DNA from: Thalassotalea euphylliae
GTDB lineage: Bacteria; Pseudomonadota; Gammaproteobacteria; Enterobacterales; Alteromonadaceae
NCBI RefSeq assembly: GCF_003390395.1
Contig: NZ_QUOV01000001.1
Location: 2,976,001-3,040,000 of the forward strand
Direction of reading: 5' to 3'
Length of the DNA: 64,000 nucleotides
Shown here: positions 38,001-46,048 of the stretch, piece after piece
Position numbering within the stretch: position 1 is the stretch's first letter
Layout: every line of letters begins with the position of its first letter
The notes under the pieces: model-generated
The model's database searches: none
What the model saw: only the letters and a program-made list of their open reading frames with translations
Told to the model about the DNA's origin: nothing
Made by a program: the position numbers and the translations under genes

Positions 38001-38950
38001 TGCGCTGGAGCTTCTGGTGGCGTTGCTGGTTTTTCCAGCGTCATTTCTTCCACTGGCTGTTCTTTTGCTTGCTTTTTGCGGCCAATAAAGAAGGCAATTA
38101 CGCCAGCGATTAATAGCGCTGGCAAAGTACCCATTAGCACTTTGAACCACAAGCTCGACATCCAATTTTGCTGCTCAAGCTCGGCTTGCTGCTTTTCTAG
38201 CAACAATTGGCGTTCGCGCTCTTCAGCTTTTGCTAACAACTCTTTTTGCAGCTGCAGCATACTGTCCATTTGCGCCTTAACTTCTTGCCCTTTTGCCACT
38301 TCACCTTGCATTAAGGTTAATTGGTCGTTGAAGTTAGCAAGTCGCTGACGCAGCGCCTCATTTTCTTGTAAAATCGCTTGAAGGCCATCAATCGAGTCTA
38401 AAACATCACGTTGAATAGTATCGAGTTTTTGACGCTGCTCGGTGTCATAGGTTTGTAGTTGTTGATTAATTTCGCCTTTAGCTGCGTCTAGGTCTTTCTT
38501 TTTAACAACCAATTCTTCCGGTTTGATTGGCACCACTGGCTCAGCTTTTTTGGCAATTTTTCCTTGCCACTTTTTGTCGTCGCTTACCGCACTATTTTTG
38601 GCGATATAAGGGTCAATCAGACGAATTTTTTCAATGGGTGGAACTAGTAAATACTGGCCATTAATTAAGTGGTTACGGTTGTTATCGGCAAAGGCATTTG
38701 GGTTCATCTCATACAAGGCTTGCATGACTTGATAAACCGTCACTGAAGGGTCTGGTCGGATCGCTAACGCGATTTTCCATAGTGTATCGCTGCTAGTTAT
38801 AGGACCATAGCGGTCATGAGGAAAAACATCTGTGCTTTTGGGCCCGCGAATTCGAATTCCGGCATCTTGTGCTGAAACCGAAGGCGTACTCGCCAATAAA
38901 AGTCCAACGATTAACACCTGCAATAAGCACAGGCTAAGTAAGCGCAGCAT
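35096..38950 (-). CDS. fimV: FimV/HubP-like polar landmark protein with acidic repeats
   Basis: FimV-family proteins bind peptidoglycan at the cell pole and recruit pilus, flagellar and chromosome-partition machinery. The 1284-residue protein has a signal sequence, a LysM-type region (residues 45-110, SSDTLWKIALAIRP to INGQYLLVPP), a coiled-coil segment (about 160-260), one membrane helix (about 270-290, VLMGTLPALLIAGVIAFFIG) and a very long Asp/Glu-rich cytoplasmic part. Residues about 510-815 form eight near-identical repeats. The C-terminal FimV motif, LDLAKVYLEIGDNENAEVIL, is intact (about 1240-1260). Position upstream of truA supports the call. The cytoplasmic repeat region is the part most unlike other family members. 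Confidence 0.93.
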   Translation of the reverse strand: MLRLLSLCLLQVLIVGLLLASTPSVSAQDAGIRIRGPKSTDVFPHDRYGPITSSDTLWKIALAIRPDPSVTVYQVMQALYEMNPNAFADNNRNHLINGQYLLVPPIEKIRLIDPYIAKNSAVSDDKKWQGKIAKKAEPVVPIKPEELVVKKKDLDAAKGEINQQLQTYDTEQRQKLDTIQRDVLDSIDGLQAILQENEALRQRLANFNDQLTLMQGEVAKGQEVKAQMDSMLQLQKELLAKAEERERQLLLEKQQAELEQQNWMSSLWFKVLMGTLPALLIAGVIAFFIGRKKQAKEQPVEEMTLEKPATPPEAPAQEVASEAIEEDLSLDGELSLDDELSIDLTESDDETDDLFSDDIDDLGDDLLDDDLSDEVIHLDDELDELDDLEDISLDDDLDKVEEESEPLESGELDQSMLDDLLSGDDTSEDGDADSKAEEEGEALDGGQLDQSDLDDLLSGLGADDESSAEDEADDLVALEEGSEPLADGELGQDDLDALLSGATDDVADADAPATTEATEASAADEIPDGADVTDPDDIDALLDSINDDAPAAPEATEASAADEIPDGADVTDPDDIDALLDSIGDGAPATPEASAADEIPDGADVTDPDDIDALLDSINDDAPAAPEAIEASAADEIPDGADVTDPDDIDALLDSINGDTPAAPEASAADEIPDGADVTDPDDIDALLDSINSDSLDGDTPDKPEATEASAADEIPDGADVTDPDDIDSLLDSINGDTLAAPEATEASAADEIPDGADVTDPDDIDALLDRINGDAPAAPEATEANAADEIPDGADVTDPDDIDALLDSINGDSETQQVSQVDDSDMEITDPDDIDALLNSINGETGDSGADSDAGDAELAADQLAENIDVNDAADIDQLLDSDEEELSEHHAQIEAFTEEYVAPFLNADFSDMLGDDTDAGIATESQADAMSEPTATNNTADEAQPEVTEPEPEVQAEADEVSDEMSDDIDIDNLIADVQADLDEEQAEDELDIGDDLLSGIETSDLAAETERSDLDAELEAATDDLLEIENTEVLQDSQDDITADLATDFDESTLSELLNDEKDVDATVELSPDFTDSNVLADLLAEGEAEREEVTEANEIEDIQELDSLDFDELLANIEEESTSSDDDSGFDLSDELDIGDELVIEESSAHDNPLANELENELEIDLLDDTSQTSQSNENKDDDFVSVDSLLSDSLQPSSSEPYQKTNIDVGLNEFPEFTNDVNDIDVDDDDNGIAAKLDLAKVYLEIGDNENAEVILMDVVDNGDAQQQYEAQQLLENLK
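36510..37410 (-). repeat. In-frame repeat array inside fimV
   Basis: Eight tandem units of about 33-40 codons share the core ADEIPDGADVTDPDDIDALL, followed by DSIN and a variable linker rich in Ala, Pro, Glu and Thr. A ninth, degenerate copy (ITDPDDIDALLNSIN) lies just beyond. DNA copies are nearly identical, including third codon positions, which implies recent duplication or gene conversion. Confidence 0.95.
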
Positions 38951-39147
38951 TAAGTCTTTCCTAATTATTCTAATAAATTGCCAAAAAACTGGCGGTTACA
39001 CCCAGCTAGAGCAAAGCAAAGTTTATTCCAAGTCTCGGCTAACGTCCATGCTAGCGATAAATAGATATGCGTAGCAAGCGGTAAAACCCTGTCCTTGATC
39101 AAGAAATTAATCACTTTCTGCCAAGAACAGTGTAAATAAACGGCAAC

Positions 39148-39187
39148 AAAAAAAGGGTTAACCGCTAATGTTAACGGCTAACCCCTC
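39148..39187 (-). terminator. Terminator downstream of asd
   Basis: On the minus strand GGGTTAGCCGTTAA pairs with TTAGCGGTTAACCC in an imperfect stem followed by seven Ts, 30 bases after the asd stop. Confidence 0.85.
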
Positions 39188-39216
39188 TATTTCTTTACGA
39201 ATTTTTATAATGTGTA

Positions 39217-40233
39217 TTACAAGTATTCTTTAATTAATAACTCAGCAATTTGAATACTGTTTGTTGCCGCCCCTTTGCGCACATTGTCTGCCACAACCCA
39301 TAAGTTAATACCATTCGGGTGGCTAATATCTTCGCGAATACGGCCAACAAAAGTTTCGTCTTTGCCGCTCGCATCACCAATTTGTGTTGGGAAGTCTTGA
39401 TCGTCTTCACATAACACCACACCCGGAGCTTGGCTTAACAAAGCTTTTACTTCTTCAGTTGAAGTTTGTGTGCGCGTTTCAATATGAATAGCTTCGGCAT
39501 GGCCATAGAATACTGGTACACGTACAGCGGTTGGGTTAACCAAAATATTTTCATCACCAAAAATCTTTTTAGTCTCCCACACCATTTTCATTTCTTCTTT
39601 GGTGTAACCATTATCTTGGAACACATCAATTTGCGGGATCACGTTAAAGGCAATTTGACGTGAGAAGCTTTTACTTTCAACCGGCTTACCACTTAACAGG
39701 TCAGCACATTGCTTAGCTAACTCATCCATTGCTTCCTTACCAGCACCAGAAACTGATTGATAAGTACAAACATTGATACGATCAATACCAACAGCGTCTT
39801 GAATTGGTTTTAACGCCACCATCATCTGAATGGTTGAACAGTTCGGGTTAGCAATAATATTGCGATTGCGGTAATCAGCTAGTGCACCAGGGTTTACTTC
39901 TGGTACAACTAACGGAATGTCTGGCTCGTAACGAAATTCTGACGTGTTATCAATCACGATACAGCCTGCATCGCCTGCCATTGGGGCATATTTTGCTGAC
40001 GTAGCACCACCTGCTGAGAAGAAACCAATTTGCGCTTGGCTCCAATCAAAATTGTCAGCATCAAGCACTTCAATGCTTTCACCGTTAAATTCAATAAACT
40101 GACCAGCAGAGCGCGCACTCGCAAGTGGATAGAGTTTGTTTACGGGAAAGTCACGTTGTTCAAGAATTTCAATAATGGTTTTACCCACGAGTCCCGTTGC
40201 ACCAAGTACACATACATCATATTTTTGCGCCAT
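39217..40233 (-). CDS. asd: Aspartate-semialdehyde dehydrogenase
   Basis: Asd makes aspartate semialdehyde for lysine, threonine, methionine and diaminopimelate synthesis. The 338-residue protein has the NADP loop VLGATGLVGKTIIEIL, FSAGGATSAKYAP, the active-site Cys in ANPNCSTIQMMVAL near residue 131, and SVSGAGKEAM. The catalytic His is in the VPVFYGHAEAIHIET segment. Its length and sequence are of the shorter non-E. coli type. It lies 47 bases after pdxB on the same strand, and upstream of fimV, as in many relatives. Confidence 0.96.
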   Translation of the reverse strand: MAQKYDVCVLGATGLVGKTIIEILEQRDFPVNKLYPLASARSAGQFIEFNGESIEVLDADNFDWSQAQIGFFSAGGATSAKYAPMAGDAGCIVIDNTSEFRYEPDIPLVVPEVNPGALADYRNRNIIANPNCSTIQMMVALKPIQDAVGIDRINVCTYQSVSGAGKEAMDELAKQCADLLSGKPVESKSFSRQIAFNVIPQIDVFQDNGYTKEEMKMVWETKKIFGDENILVNPTAVRVPVFYGHAEAIHIETRTQTSTEEVKALLSQAPGVVLCEDDQDFPTQIGDASGKDETFVGRIREDISHPNGINLWVVADNVRKGAATNSIQIAELLIKEYL

Positions 40234-40280
40234 GCTATTTTTCTTCCTCTATCTTACGTTTATCTTATTTTTACTAATCT

Positions 40281-41438
40281 TTAGGCGTTATCAGCCAGCC
40301 TATTAAAGCCCAGTTGAACCAGCGTATTCAATGAGCTGTTTTCGCCTGAAATTGCCAACGAAGAAAATTCCCGACGAACTGGGTAATTCTTTCGGATATG
40401 GTCAAAGCCAAAGCGAGAGAGTTGTTGACGAAAGATGCCATCGTCACGCCTGACATCGTATACCATTTTTACCAACTGGTTTAGCAATATTTCATCAAAT
40501 TCCTGATTTCTTTTGCCATCTGTATTTAATTTAACACTGCCGATATTTGGCTTAGGTAAAAAGTCGGCTAACTGCTTATTACCTTCAATTTGTAGCATTT
40601 GACATACTGCCTGATACAACATTTGTGTACCACGAGCTTTTCCTTCTAAGCTATAACCAGCAATATGGGCACTTGCCAAATCAGTAAAAGGGATAAGTTC
40701 TGTTAACACATTTGGCTCGCCTTCCCAAACATCCATCACTAAGGTGAGCCCATGGCCTTGCTGTTTGAGTGCTAATAACGCTTGGTTATCAATCACCTCA
40801 CCACGACAAGCGTTAATAAGAATTTGCTGCTCGTTAAAAGCATGCAATTTTGCTTCATCAAGCAAATGAAAGGTTGGGTGTTCGCCACTGCGAGTCAGCG
40901 GCACGTGCAGTGACACAATATCGCAGGCTAACGCCTCGTCTAATGAGACAAACTCGCGATTATCGCCAGCATCCGCCAATAGCGGATCGCACAACTTATA
41001 ATGAATCCCCAACGCAGTAAGCTTTTCAGTAAGCCTAGAGCCGGTATTACCAGCCCCGACAATGCCAACCGATTTATCAGATAATGACAATTGGTAGCGC
41101 TCGGCGAGCACCACCAAGCTACTGATCACAAATTCCGCAACGGAAATAGCGTTGCAGCCAGGTGCCGATGAAAACTTAATGTCACGCTCAGCTAAGTATT
41201 TCTGATCAACATGGTCAACGCCAATGGTTGCAGTACCGACAAACTTTAATTGCTGGGCATCAGCAAGCAATGCCTCATTCACTTTGGTGATCGAGCGAAC
41301 AAGTAACACATCCGCATCAATCAACTGCTGAGCATTTAGCTCGCGGCCTTTAAATGGGACCAGTTGATGTTGCTCGCCACCAAGCTCGGAAAAAAACTCA
41401 CGTGCGAACGGCATATTTTCATCGAAGAATATTTTCAT
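40281..41438 (-). CDS. pdxB: Erythronate-4-phosphate dehydrogenase
   Basis: PdxB oxidises 4-phosphoerythronate in pyridoxal phosphate synthesis. The 385-residue D-2-hydroxyacid dehydrogenase begins MKIFFDENMPFAREFF, has FVGTATIGVDHVD, the NAD loop VGIVGAGNTGSRLTEKL, INACRGEVIDNQALL and the catalytic His in SAHIAGYSLEGKARG. A C-terminal dimerisation domain of about 90 residues distinguishes PdxB from other family members. It is upstream of asd in a likely operon. Confidence 0.95.
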   Translation of the reverse strand: MKIFFDENMPFAREFFSELGGEQHQLVPFKGRELNAQQLIDADVLLVRSITKVNEALLADAQQLKFVGTATIGVDHVDQKYLAERDIKFSSAPGCNAISVAEFVISSLVVLAERYQLSLSDKSVGIVGAGNTGSRLTEKLTALGIHYKLCDPLLADAGDNREFVSLDEALACDIVSLHVPLTRSGEHPTFHLLDEAKLHAFNEQQILINACRGEVIDNQALLALKQQGHGLTLVMDVWEGEPNVLTELIPFTDLASAHIAGYSLEGKARGTQMLYQAVCQMLQIEGNKQLADFLPKPNIGSVKLNTDGKRNQEFDEILLNQLVKMVYDVRRDDGIFRQQLSRFGFDHIRKNYPVRREFSSLAISGENSSLNTLVQLGFNRLADNA

Positions 41439-41710
41439 AATTTGTCACAAGTACATTAAATACGGTAATCGCGGCATTCTACCCCAAATAAAGTGGTTGC
41501 AGTTTGATTTAACTTGTTAATTCTTTTAACTAATCTACTAACTATGCACTATTGAGTTCACCTGCAATCAGAAGTAACGACTAAATTATTGTTTTTACTA
41601 GTTTAAAAATAACAAACCTAAATTATTCAACATTTTTTTGCGCTTTAGACAGCGCTTTCTAATTTACTTTTTTATTATCTCAATCGTACTCAACCAAGGA
41701 GATAGAAATC

Positions 41711-42076
41711 ATGTCAACAATCGACACAATTAAAGATAAAGTAAACCAAGCTGAAGAGTTAGCTCGCAAAATCTGGTTAGCTGGCATTGGTGCATACGGT
41801 AAAGGTTTTGACGAAGCGCAAGGCCAATATGAAAAACTAAACACTGAAGCAACTAAAATGTTCAACGAACTTGTTGAAAAAGGTGAGAAGTTAGAAGCGG
41901 ACGCTAAAGAAAAGTACAAAACCGAGAAAGAAAACGTTAAAACAAACGTTGAAACTCGCGTTAGCGAAGTACGTGCTAAGTTAGGCTTAGACAACGACGA
42001 CACCAACAAAAAAATCGAAGAGCTTTCAGCTAAAATTGACACCTTAACAGAAGCGTTAGGTAAGCTTGAAAAGTAA
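41711..42076 (+). CDS. Phasin-like protein (PhaI type)
   Basis: This is a small, highly charged, helical protein of 121 residues that resembles phasins, which coat polyhydroxyalkanoate granules. Features are EELARKIWLAGIGAYGKGFDEA (residues 15-36), a typical phasin start, followed by an amphipathic Lys/Glu-rich helix and a C-terminal heptad-like segment (KIEELSAKIDTLTEALGKL). A strong AAGGAGA ribosome site precedes the ATG. The neighbouring downstream gene is a paralogue with a basic tail. No PHA synthase gene is in the window, so a role in PHA storage is inference. Confidence 0.8.
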   Translation: MSTIDTIKDKVNQAEELARKIWLAGIGAYGKGFDEAQGQYEKLNTEATKMFNELVEKGEKLEADAKEKYKTEKENVKTNVETRVSEVRAKLGLDNDDTNKKIEELSAKIDTLTEALGKLEK

Positions 42077-42086
42077 ATTTGTTTAA

Positions 42087-42112
42087 GAACTGACCGCCTA
42101 GGCTGTCAGTTC
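42087..42112 (+). terminator. Hairpin between the two phasin genes
   Basis: GAACTGAC and GTCAGTTC flank a GCCTAGGC core, followed by TTGTCATTTT. It may act as a partial terminator or mRNA stabiliser that sets different levels of the two phasins. Confidence 0.55.
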
Positions 42113-42133
42113 TTGTCATTTTAGGAGTCTAGT

Positions 42134-42691
42134 ATGAGCAAAATAAAGGATTTAGAAAAAGCGAGTCGCCAAGCGCTTTACGCTACAGTTGGCGGTTACG
42201 CCAAAGGCTGGGAATATATTTCCAACAAAGTGGCAGTAACCTTGGACGACACCAACAAGTTTGTAAATGACTTGATTGAAAGCGGCGAAAAAATCGAATC
42301 GGATTTAAAAGAGAAAGTTAAAAGCAACAACCAGCTTGACGAAAAAATTGCGAGCTTAAAAAGCAAGCTAGGTATTGATTCAGATGCTGATGCAAAACTT
42401 GCTGAGTTAGAAGCAAAAGTTGATGCCTTGACTGAAGCTATCACTAAACTGGTCGACGCTCGTTTAGCAGAAGTCACCGCTGCACCGAAAACAACAACTA
42501 AAGCAGCAACGGCAAAAGCAACGCCTGCGCCAGCAAAAAAAGCTGTTGCGACAAAAGCTGATGCAGAACCTGCAACAAAAGCGACAACGCGTAAAACAAC
42601 CGCGAGAAAGCCAGCTACTGCGAAAAAAGCAACAACAACCAAAAGAACAACGCGAGCTTCAACCGCAAAAGCTAAACCAGTTACCGAATAG
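42134..42691 (+). CDS. Phasin-like protein with histone-like basic tail (PhaF type)
   Basis: Residues 1-110 match the first phasin in layout: ASRQALYATVGGYAKGWEYI, a Glu/Lys-rich helix, then a coiled-coil stretch LAELEAKVDALTEAITKL. Residues 115-185 are a low-complexity tail of Ala, Lys and Thr, with repeated TKAATAKA, KKAVATKA and RKTTARKPATAKK units, like the histone-H1-type tails of PhaF proteins. Such tails bind DNA and tether granules to the nucleoid in Pseudomonas. The ATG has a TTAGGAG ribosome site and follows the first phasin by 57 bases. Confidence 0.8.
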   Translation: MSKIKDLEKASRQALYATVGGYAKGWEYISNKVAVTLDDTNKFVNDLIESGEKIESDLKEKVKSNNQLDEKIASLKSKLGIDSDADAKLAELEAKVDALTEAITKLVDARLAEVTAAPKTTTKAATAKATPAPAKKAVATKADAEPATKATTRKTTARKPATAKKATTTKRTTRASTAKAKPVTE

Positions 42692-42984
42692 TAAACACTT
42701 TGCGATTTGAGAGCTATTTGAAAGCTTAGTAAATGCTAACGAAACTTGTTCTGCAGCTATGTACTACGGTAAGTTGTGTAACTAGATTAAAAATCAAGCG
42801 ATTATGGCAAATTTATGGTCATTCACAGTGTCACCATTCAGTGCCAATGGGGTGCAGTTTTGGGTAAATCAGCATTAATTTACTGAAATATTGTGCTAAT
42901 CAGCAAGTGCAATATTGCCCAATATCCCCCTCTTTTTTCTTCCATTTTTCACTGGAAGCGATGTTATTTAGAAAATTATATTAC

Positions 42985-43890
42985 TTAGGTTGTTTCTAAC
43001 ACCTGTTTTGCTTTATGAAGAGTGATTTCCTTTCTGCCAATTTTTTCAGCAAAGCCACCAACACTGACCTTCTGAACACCTAGCTCACTTGACTCAACTG
43101 ACGCTATAATTTTAGACGTTCGCCCCATAAGTCGCCCCTGTTCAAAGGTAAAACGATTAACATGGGAGCCAGAAAGATACTTAGTTAAATAACATGCTAA
43201 TGCCCCACTCGCACTACTTGTCGCTGCCTCCTCCGAAATGCCATAAAGCGGTGCAAAGTTTCGACAATTTGCAGTCACTGTGTTTGTCTTGTCACATAAT
43301 TCAAAGGCATGAATGCCAATGACTTCATGCTTTTTACAAAAGTCACTAGTTATTGGCTCGTTAACTTCAATTTTATCGAGATACCCATATGGCAAAGCTA
43401 CAATAATGTCAGGTAAGCCTGTTGAAACAATCTCGATTGGTAACAGAGTTGACTCAAGTATTGTCGTATCAATTCCGATCAATTCAGAGATAACCTGATA
43501 GCTAAGAGTTCCGCGATATTCTGGTAAGCTTTGTTGCATGACGATATGACCATCTGCCTTTATGTTTACCGCAAGCAAACCTGCTTTAGTTCGTTGCAAA
43601 TAACGCCCTTCAGTGACTATGCCTTCTTGATACAAAGTTGAGAATGCTGCCAACGTAGCGTGACCACAAAAATCAACTTCTCCAGTGACGGTAAAAAAAG
43701 ACAGTGCAAAATCGACTTCTTCACCTTGAGATACAAATGCCGTTTCTGAGTACCCGATAGCTTGTGCGATTTTTAATTTTTCGTCGTCAGTAAGGTTATC
43801 TGCGCCCAACACTACGCCAGCTGGGTTTCCCCCCGTTCCATTGTCGGTAAATGAGCTTACTAAGAACGCTTCAACTTTCTTCAAAATCAA
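42985..43890 (-). CDS. PhzF family isomerase/epimerase-like protein
   Basis: This 301-residue protein has the two-domain diaminopimelate-epimerase-like fold of the PhzF family. Typical motifs are FTDNGTGGNPAGVVLGAD, the catalytic Glu in IGYSETAFV (about residue 47), TVTGEVDFCGHATLAAF and EEAATSSASGALACYL. Most family members are of unknown substrate; a few act in phenazine synthesis. No phenazine genes are nearby. It lies alone on the minus strand and is convergent with the phasin genes. Confidence 0.87.
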   Translation of the reverse strand: MILKKVEAFLVSSFTDNGTGGNPAGVVLGADNLTDDEKLKIAQAIGYSETAFVSQGEEVDFALSFFTVTGEVDFCGHATLAAFSTLYQEGIVTEGRYLQRTKAGLLAVNIKADGHIVMQQSLPEYRGTLSYQVISELIGIDTTILESTLLPIEIVSTGLPDIIVALPYGYLDKIEVNEPITSDFCKKHEVIGIHAFELCDKTNTVTANCRNFAPLYGISEEAATSSASGALACYLTKYLSGSHVNRFTFEQGRLMGRTSKIIASVESSELGVQKVSVGGFAEKIGRKEITLHKAKQVLETT

Positions 43891-44128
43891 TTTCCCACCA
43901 CAGTTATTTATGAGTGCACATTACTAGGCACCTTCCTTGATTTACAAGCAGAAATTGAAAACAAGCTAGTTAATTTAGCGGGAAGTTTATTCGAAACTTG
44001 AAATTTCGTTACTTGCCAGCAGAACAGCAGCTATAAAAAATAAAGTGACTATTTTGCTAGCAAGTAACAATGTTCACATACAAGGGCGCACATTAAGGCA
44101 CATGTCTAGGAACATATTAAGACATACG

Positions 44129-45625
44129 TTAAGGTTGCGGCGGCATGCTTGGCCTTTCACCGCCTTGATGGCTCCAATGCAAGCGCAGCTTTTCCTGCTC
44201 TCTTAATTGGTTTAGGTACCCTCTAAATGTTTTGCTGATCCGCGTGCTGCGCTCAATTAATGACAATTGACGCCATGTCGCGCGTTCTGCCATATGAGTA
44301 AGTGCGTCTATGCTTTCCACGGTTGGGTTCATAAGCAAGTGCTTTAAGTTGGCAATTTTACGACCTGGCAAAATATTAATATCACCAACGTACTGCTGCT
44401 CTACAACCGATCTCACCTTGTGGATTGCCATTTTAGCGGTACGACCTGAAACCATGTTTTCAACAACGTCACAGGCGTAAATACTATTAGTTTTAACCAT
44501 ATTCGCGACATGGCGCTTAGTCACCGCAAAAATCCCCTTACTATGCTGCTTAGTGCGCGGCAGAAATGGCACTGCTAACGGGTTAATTTGGCTTACAATA
44601 CTGTGATTCACACCGTACAAACGAGCCAAGCGATTAAAGGGCATATCTGCCATTACCGAGCCGTCGGCAAACTTGCGATTAGGAATATAAGGCACAATTT
44701 CACCCGCGCGATTTTTTGCTTTTAATTGCACTGGTGAGAATAAAAACGGTACGGCACAAGAAGCACGCACAGCCTGGGTGATAATCGCATTGGGTGACGT
44801 ACGAGCATTTAATAAGCGTGAATATTGATGCAAGTCAGCAGGTGAAACCGTAACGCTTACATGACGCCCTGTTTTTAAATAAGCTTCTTCAAACGTGGTT
44901 AAATCGAACAATTCAATTAACGCGTTTTCTAAGTTCGTACTGTCAAACAGCGAATCTTTTAAAAAGCCCTGCCAGACACCCCACTGATGAAAGCGCTCGT
45001 AAATAGACTCTGAGGTTAAAATATCGAGTAGTTCATCATCGGTACGCGTAGCGATTAGCGACGCCATAATGGAACCCGCACTAGCCCCCGATATTACATT
45101 GGGCATTAAATTGTGTTCAGTTAGCGTGCGAATAACGCCGACATGAAAGAAGCCTAAGCTGGCGCCACCGCTTAACATTAAGCAGCTTTGGCCGTAGGCA
45201 TGAGCGGTTTCTTCAAAAAATGCCAGTTTATCGTAGAAGTCGACTTCTTCATCTTTGGCATTAAAAATAAACTCCATCGCAGAGCATACTTCATCCAAAA
45301 ATTCTTCAATCAAGACTTTAGTGCCAATGCGCGCAAAGCGATTAAGCTCAGGGTTGGCAATGTTGCCTAAATTTCCATGAATACCTTCATGCAAAATAAA
45401 CATTAATCCCGCTGAGTCTTTTTTTGCTTTCGCATCACGAATACGATTAACACGTTTGCGAATCAAGCTGTAATCGTAAAGCTTACACGTCTCTTCTGCG
45501 CGCCACTCATCAGCACCAGATAGTCGATCATGCTCTAGGCTGGCCTCTTTATATTCTTGGTAGGTTTTAGCGTTTGCAATGGCAACTTCAACTTCGTTTA
45601 ACTTTCTATTAGCCATAATACTCAT
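44129..45625 (-). CDS. DUF3336-patatin phospholipase/triacylglycerol lipase-like protein
   Basis: This 498-residue protein has an N-terminal DUF3336-type region (residues 10-120, including AKTYQEYKEASLEHDRLSG) and a patatin domain. The oxyanion loop is SGGASLGFFHVG, the nucleophile is in VISGASAGSIMASL near residue 178, and the catalytic Asp is in KFADGSVMADMP near residue 321. The same domain pair occurs in yeast TGL3/4/5 and plant SDP1 triacylglycerol lipases. No signal peptide is seen, so it should act inside the cell. A wax ester/DGAT gene lies 2.6 kb away, which supports a storage-lipid role. Confidence 0.87.
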   Translation of the reverse strand: MSIMANRKLNEVEVAIANAKTYQEYKEASLEHDRLSGADEWRAEETCKLYDYSLIRKRVNRIRDAKAKKDSAGLMFILHEGIHGNLGNIANPELNRFARIGTKVLIEEFLDEVCSAMEFIFNAKDEEVDFYDKLAFFEETAHAYGQSCLMLSGGASLGFFHVGVIRTLTEHNLMPNVISGASAGSIMASLIATRTDDELLDILTSESIYERFHQWGVWQGFLKDSLFDSTNLENALIELFDLTTFEEAYLKTGRHVSVTVSPADLHQYSRLLNARTSPNAIITQAVRASCAVPFLFSPVQLKAKNRAGEIVPYIPNRKFADGSVMADMPFNRLARLYGVNHSIVSQINPLAVPFLPRTKQHSKGIFAVTKRHVANMVKTNSIYACDVVENMVSGRTAKMAIHKVRSVVEQQYVGDINILPGRKIANLKHLLMNPTVESIDALTHMAERATWRQLSLIERSTRISKTFRGYLNQLREQEKLRLHWSHQGGERPSMPPQP

Positions 45626-46048
45626 TCGATATCGCTCATCCGCTTGTTAGTTACCCCGAAGTAAACGCGAATTTTCTAGAAATAACCACCTAATATTGGT
45701 TATTTTTACTGCGTAATCAGGGCTTTCGTGTGTGTAACTGAAACAAATAAATCTTATTTATGTCATTAATACGACATAAATAAGCTTAAAAATCAGCCAT
45801 TAACATTAAATTAACTTAATCTCTTAATCAAACTCGCATGTAACGACTGTTTTATGAAAAGTTATTTTTAATCTATTGTTTTTTATTGATTTAAATCATG
45901 GTTGAATAAAATTAACCTACCTTAATTGCAATACTAATAGTGGATATAATATATTTTTCGTTGACACTTCATGGCTGAAGTGGTTATGTATTACTTTGTA
46001 TTTTAAATATGTTTGCAGTCGCAGAGTCAGGATGTACAGCACTTAAGC
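45626..46048. other. Divergent intergenic region, AT-rich
   Basis: These 423 bases separate the leftward patatin gene and the rightward DUF445 gene and must contain both promoters. A long perfect inverted repeat is at 45753. The upstream TTG at 46013 could extend the DUF445 frame, but no ribosome site supports it. Confidence 0.5.
45753..45784. promoter_or_regulatory. 12-base perfect inverted repeat, candidate operator
   Basis: CTTATTTATGTC and GACATAAATAAG are separated by eight bases (ATTAATAC). There is no T run, so it is unlikely to be a terminator. It sits between divergent genes, with a TetR gene 1.6 kb to the right. Confidence 0.5.

Noticed and set aside
46013..46048. TTG start at 46013 extending DUF445 by 12 residues
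   Set aside because: The extra residues are polar and unlike the family start; no ribosome site precedes the TTG.
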